A stretch of 64,000 nucleotides of DNA from Burhinus oedicnemus (Eukaryota > Chordata > Aves > Charadriiformes > Burhinidae): positions 2,233,895 through 2,297,894 of the forward strand of contig VFFE01007486.1 in NCBI GenBank assembly GCA_008921705.1, given 5' to 3'. The notes beneath the pieces are model-generated. The model was not told the origin of the DNA, did no database searches, and worked only from the letters and a program-made list of their open reading frames with translations. Made by a program: the position numbers and the translations under genes. The stretch's first letter is position 1, and each line of letters opens with the position of its first letter. This document shows positions 60,411-64,000 of the stretch, in pieces.

Positions 60411-63400
60411 AAATCTTCACCCTTGCAGTCTCTGAACGAAGGGCATAGGAGTAGTGGGGCAGGCCACACCACAGCCACATTTCCGCAGAAAGGGAAAATC
60501 ACCATCTGTGGAAGCCTAAGAAGAGTCTTACCCCTTCGCAGCTGTACGTGAGGATGAGAGTGGGGCAGGGTATCTAAACCTCTGCCTTACAAAAGTGCTA
60601 TTCTAGAGCGTTGTTGTCAGGTGTGTTTATTTTATTTGTGTGTTTGTTTTTAATTAGACCAGTTCTACAGCAGTCTAAACACCTACGAAGGCTGTCCTGA
60701 TGTCTGGTATTTTCAAGCTTGCATTTGCTTTGCAGTGAAATTAAAAGGAAAACCACGAGTATTTGTAGCGCTGTTTTCAAAGGACTTGTACTTAAGAATG
60801 AGGTATCTGTTCTCATTACCTTAGCAATATTAACAGGTAAATCAGTAAAGAACAATCGATTATTGAGTTTTTCTCTTCTAAAGCTGTTTCCTAGTCCTAT
60901 TTCCCTTTCAACCACAAAAACTTGCAAAATAAACCATATTGCATTATTGCATAGTATTAAACAACTGTTCCCTATCTTGTACCTCACAATGATTTTCTTT
61001 TTCTTATTGAGGGTAATGCTGCACCAAGTAAAAGCTCTGTCCCCTGCAAGGCATTTTTAGTCCTGCAGCTTTAACAAAGAGATGTTGAAATAATTGGAAT
61101 CCGTACAGCTGAAGTACCTGTGATATGTTGAGTTCACCACTCTTGTGTCTGCTACTTACCACTACAATAAATATTAGCGATGTGGACTGTACAGACAAGG
61201 CCATGAAGGATCTACGGCTATATTGGAAAGAACTTGGGATGGTAACTGGTGATAATGTACAGGTAAACAAAGAATCATCGGGAGTGGGCAAGTAATGTGG
61301 TCATGATCCAATTCTTTATGTATGCATAATATATCCTATAATAATAGCATACAATACTAATCCCCTCTTAGGCCATATGGAGTCACGCTACTTTGTGTTG
61401 AGAGCACGTATCTAGTACCAAACATGGATGGCCAGCTCCACCACATTCCTTCAAAATAGTAGTAGTTAGATGTGTCTTCTCCTAGGTTTGTTTGTGGTTT
61501 GGTTTTGTTTTGGTTTTCTGTTTTTTTATTTTATGTAGCCAGTCTGGAGTTACTGATTGAAATAGTGAAGCACATCAAAGGTTAAGACAATTGGCTTTTA
61601 TTTTCTTTTAAAGTAATACCACTAAATGAAAGCTATCAGCTAGATCAATACTGCATTTCAAAGGCAGGTTTAAAATCAGCCTGCACGGGTTTAATCTTTA
61701 AATTTTAGATGACTACACAGGAGGTGTCTGCAGTTGAACTGGCCATCTGATCTCTCTTAGCATCCATCCAATGTATCTATAAACCCACGCTCACATACAG
61801 ACTTAGGGCGAGCCCTGGTACACAGCAGGTCACGCTTGTGAACTCGGACTTACCGGCAGCCTGAGCACCCCCATGTGTCCTGCACGTCCTTCCAAGGAGA
61901 ATGGACAGGACTGTCCTTGCCTGGCAGCGTTGCCATCTGCTCGTAGGAGGGCAGAAGAGTTTGCCTGGTGTTGTCTTCATTACAGCAAGGACATTGTGCA
62001 CTCACCTGCCTGTACCTGAGCTTTGTGGCCAGGAAGAACCACTGTAGGCAAAGTGTTGGGCACTGACTTGGTCCCTGGCCTGGCCACGAGCGGTACAGTA
62101 TAAATGTTAACTTTGAACCTAGGTTGCAAAATTCCCCTTCCTGGATCTTGACTGTCTGTATGTGAAATCTGTCAACGAAAGTCAGCAGAACATAAATTTC
62201 GCTAGCTGATCACAGCACTGAAAGGCCACTGACTTCATCATCATTTTGTTTCGGCAGCAACTTTTATTCTGGCAGTTGTGAAGGACCTATTGTTCATTAT
62301 TATACCTTCACTCTGCTGAACAGAATCCTTCTGTTCTAATACCAGATATTCTGCCAGCTGTTCATCACCAAGTGACCATGATATACTGAAGTTCTGGTTT
62401 ATTTTCTTTTCCAGTTCTATTTGTAACATAACTTAATTGCTCTCTGTGAAGTGTAAAATACTGAAAAAGAAACCTTCCTTAGCTGCCATTGTTGGGACAC
62501 CATGGAATTGGGTTCCATAACTCACCTACTTAACTTAGGTTGGAAAAAATGAGGGTTTGTTTTTTTTTTTTTTTCATTGAATATTTACTCTTTCTATAAC
62601 AGGCTTTTAGAAGGTTATGATGCTGTACTGGCAAAACATTAAACAAAATAAATGCAATTATAGTTGGTTTTTTTTTTTCTTAATTGCTGTCTGAAGTCCA
62701 CAAGCTTGTGAAGCGAGCACTTTCCCCCCCCCCGCTCTTTCTTAGTCTCTGCACTGCAAGAATTCAAGCTCCTTCCTCTCCTCTTTTCCTTTGAAAGACA
62801 TTTATGTTACTATGGTGAGGAAAGCATGTAGCATTTAGAGCTGCAGGCTAAATATAGCTATTTTCATAATCCATTTCAAGTATTATGCCAATAATTTTCT
62901 GGAGTAATTCACATTACAGGAAGCACAACCTATTTGCCCTAAACATATGCACATACGCGTGCTTAACAAACATCCTAGGAGATCAAGAAGGGAAACCAGC
63001 CCTGACTTTAAACCAGCACCCACTTCTCCTGAATCCCAAACTGGCCAAGTCTAAAACAGCAACCTTTCCCTCTCCAGAAGTGCTTTTCTTGTAAAAGTAA
63101 GGGAGAGGAGAGATGTTTCTATGCTTTCACAATTTCTTCATCCTAGTCACTTTCTTTACTTTCTTTTCATAGTGGCTGTATACATGTAACCAGCATGATT
63201 TACCTGATTGGGATTATAATTTAAAACAAAAGATAAAAGCAGAAAACAGTGATATTAAATCTGGAAAAAACAGTACATTTAAAGAATAATTGGGACTCTA
63301 TAGGAACAAAGTGCTGAATTGTATATTATCACAGTCTAACAAAAATTTATTGAAGGTCAGTCACTCATGCGACTCCAAAATAAAACTGGAAATAGACTTT

Positions 63401-64000
63401 CTGTTTTTCTGACTTGTTTGCTTAGGTTGTATTAGAAGATACAGCTGTATAATTGTGCTGGAATTGTTTTCTGGTATGTATTTATAAACACTGGCCACAG
63501 TATACATAGATTATTTGGATGGATGATTCCTTAAGTTACAAGCATATTCATAAATAAACTGACAAATAACCTTCTCAGTTAATGGCCACTAAAATCTTAA
63601 TGCATTAAATAAAGGCTCTGAATAATTCACCCTTTCCTTTTTCCTAGTATGGATAATAAGTGTGCTGTGAGCTCAGAAATGTTCTTTCCAAGAGAATGGT
63701 CAAGAGTAGGCTCAGGGGGGCTCAGCTGATCTATTTGCATGCTTGGTCAAGTACATTGAGAGTATCTGAAGGATCTGCGTCTTAGATGGTGTATAATATC
63801 ACTTAGGAAAGGCTGGAGGAATAATTCATGACTGTGTTACTGCTTTTTGTGCAAAGGTTTCCCAAGAAATTACCCTGTCAAAAGTCTGCAGCAGCCTGGC
63901 GGTGAATGAGACCTTCAGTTTCTGGACAGTTCTGGTGCAAAAGACCCAGCTGTGTATAGTTTGGTGTCAGTGGCTGGTGGGGCGTGGGCACCCCCACCTC
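60411..64000. other. AT-rich single-copy sequence, no gene seen
   Basis: No exon or repeat family recognised. The 129-codon minus-strand frame 60598-60987 and the 113-codon plus-strand frame 60719-61060 overlap each other and lack domains. A GC-richer patch lies at about 61790-62100, and a C10 run at 62724-62733. Confidence 0.5.
61485..61527. repeat. G/T tract
   Basis: Thirty-three nucleotides of pure G and T (61485-61517), then one C and a TGTTTTTTT run. Confidence 0.88.

Noticed and set aside
60598..60987. 129-codon minus-strand open frame
   Set aside because: Overlaps a similar-sized plus-strand frame, with no family resemblance; likely chance.
1..64000. tRNA, rRNA, known microRNA, CRISPR array, bacterial operons
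   Set aside because: Looked for typical signatures by eye and found none. A covariance-model scan would be decisive for small RNAs and could not be run.

Overview
The window looks like gene-poor bird nuclear DNA, either intergenic or inside a large intron. The evidence is five CR1 LINE copies or fragments. Two of them on the minus strand keep readable stretches of the CR1 ORF2 C-terminal region, and several end in the degenerate ATTCTATG-type 8-mer tail typical of avian CR1. No mammalian-type SINE or L1 is visible. Most of the sequence is AT-rich and single-copy in appearance, and stops are frequent in all frames. I see no convincing host exon, tRNA, rRNA, CRISPR array or bacterial-type operon. 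CR1 also occurs in turtles and crocodilians, but the low repeat load and tail style favour a bird. The many G/T-only tracts remind me of songbird introns, which is a recollection and not a test.

Layout: 1-13.2 kb is AT-rich single-copy sequence with short homopolymers, an A/C tract at 2.1 kb, a C-rich G4/i-motif candidate at 8.0 kb, a G/T tract at 8.8 kb and a perfect 22-bp palindrome at 10.05 kb. At 13.3-15.2 kb the sequence is GC-richer and holds a strong G-quadruplex motif and a CR1 fragment lacking its 3' tail. At 17.8-18.4 kb there are two A/C tracts and one G/T tract, with a perfect 17-bp inverted repeat between the last two. From 18.4 to 32.5 kb the sequence is mostly single-copy, with a T25 run and a 48-nt homopurine block. 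At 32.5-32.9 kb an old CR1 copy carries a 75-nt G/T insertion. At 33-41 kb there are several hairpins (33.4, 36.05, 37.1 and 40.8 kb), one of them abutting a G4 motif, and a 21-bp minisatellite at 39.7 kb. CR1 pieces follow at 44.6, 48.1-48.8 and 53.0 kb; the 48 kb copy has an open ORF2 frame. The rest, 53-64 kb, holds a compound AT/AC microsatellite, a 26-nt near-perfect palindrome at 55.7 kb and further G/T tracts.

Because no genes are present, the content is mainly repeat history (CR1 insertion, truncation and decay) and sequence able to form non-B DNA. The clearest unexplained pattern is the recurrence of strand-asymmetric G/T-only or A/C-only tracts, at least twelve in 64 kb. One sits inside a CR1 copy near where related CR1s carry a short T run.
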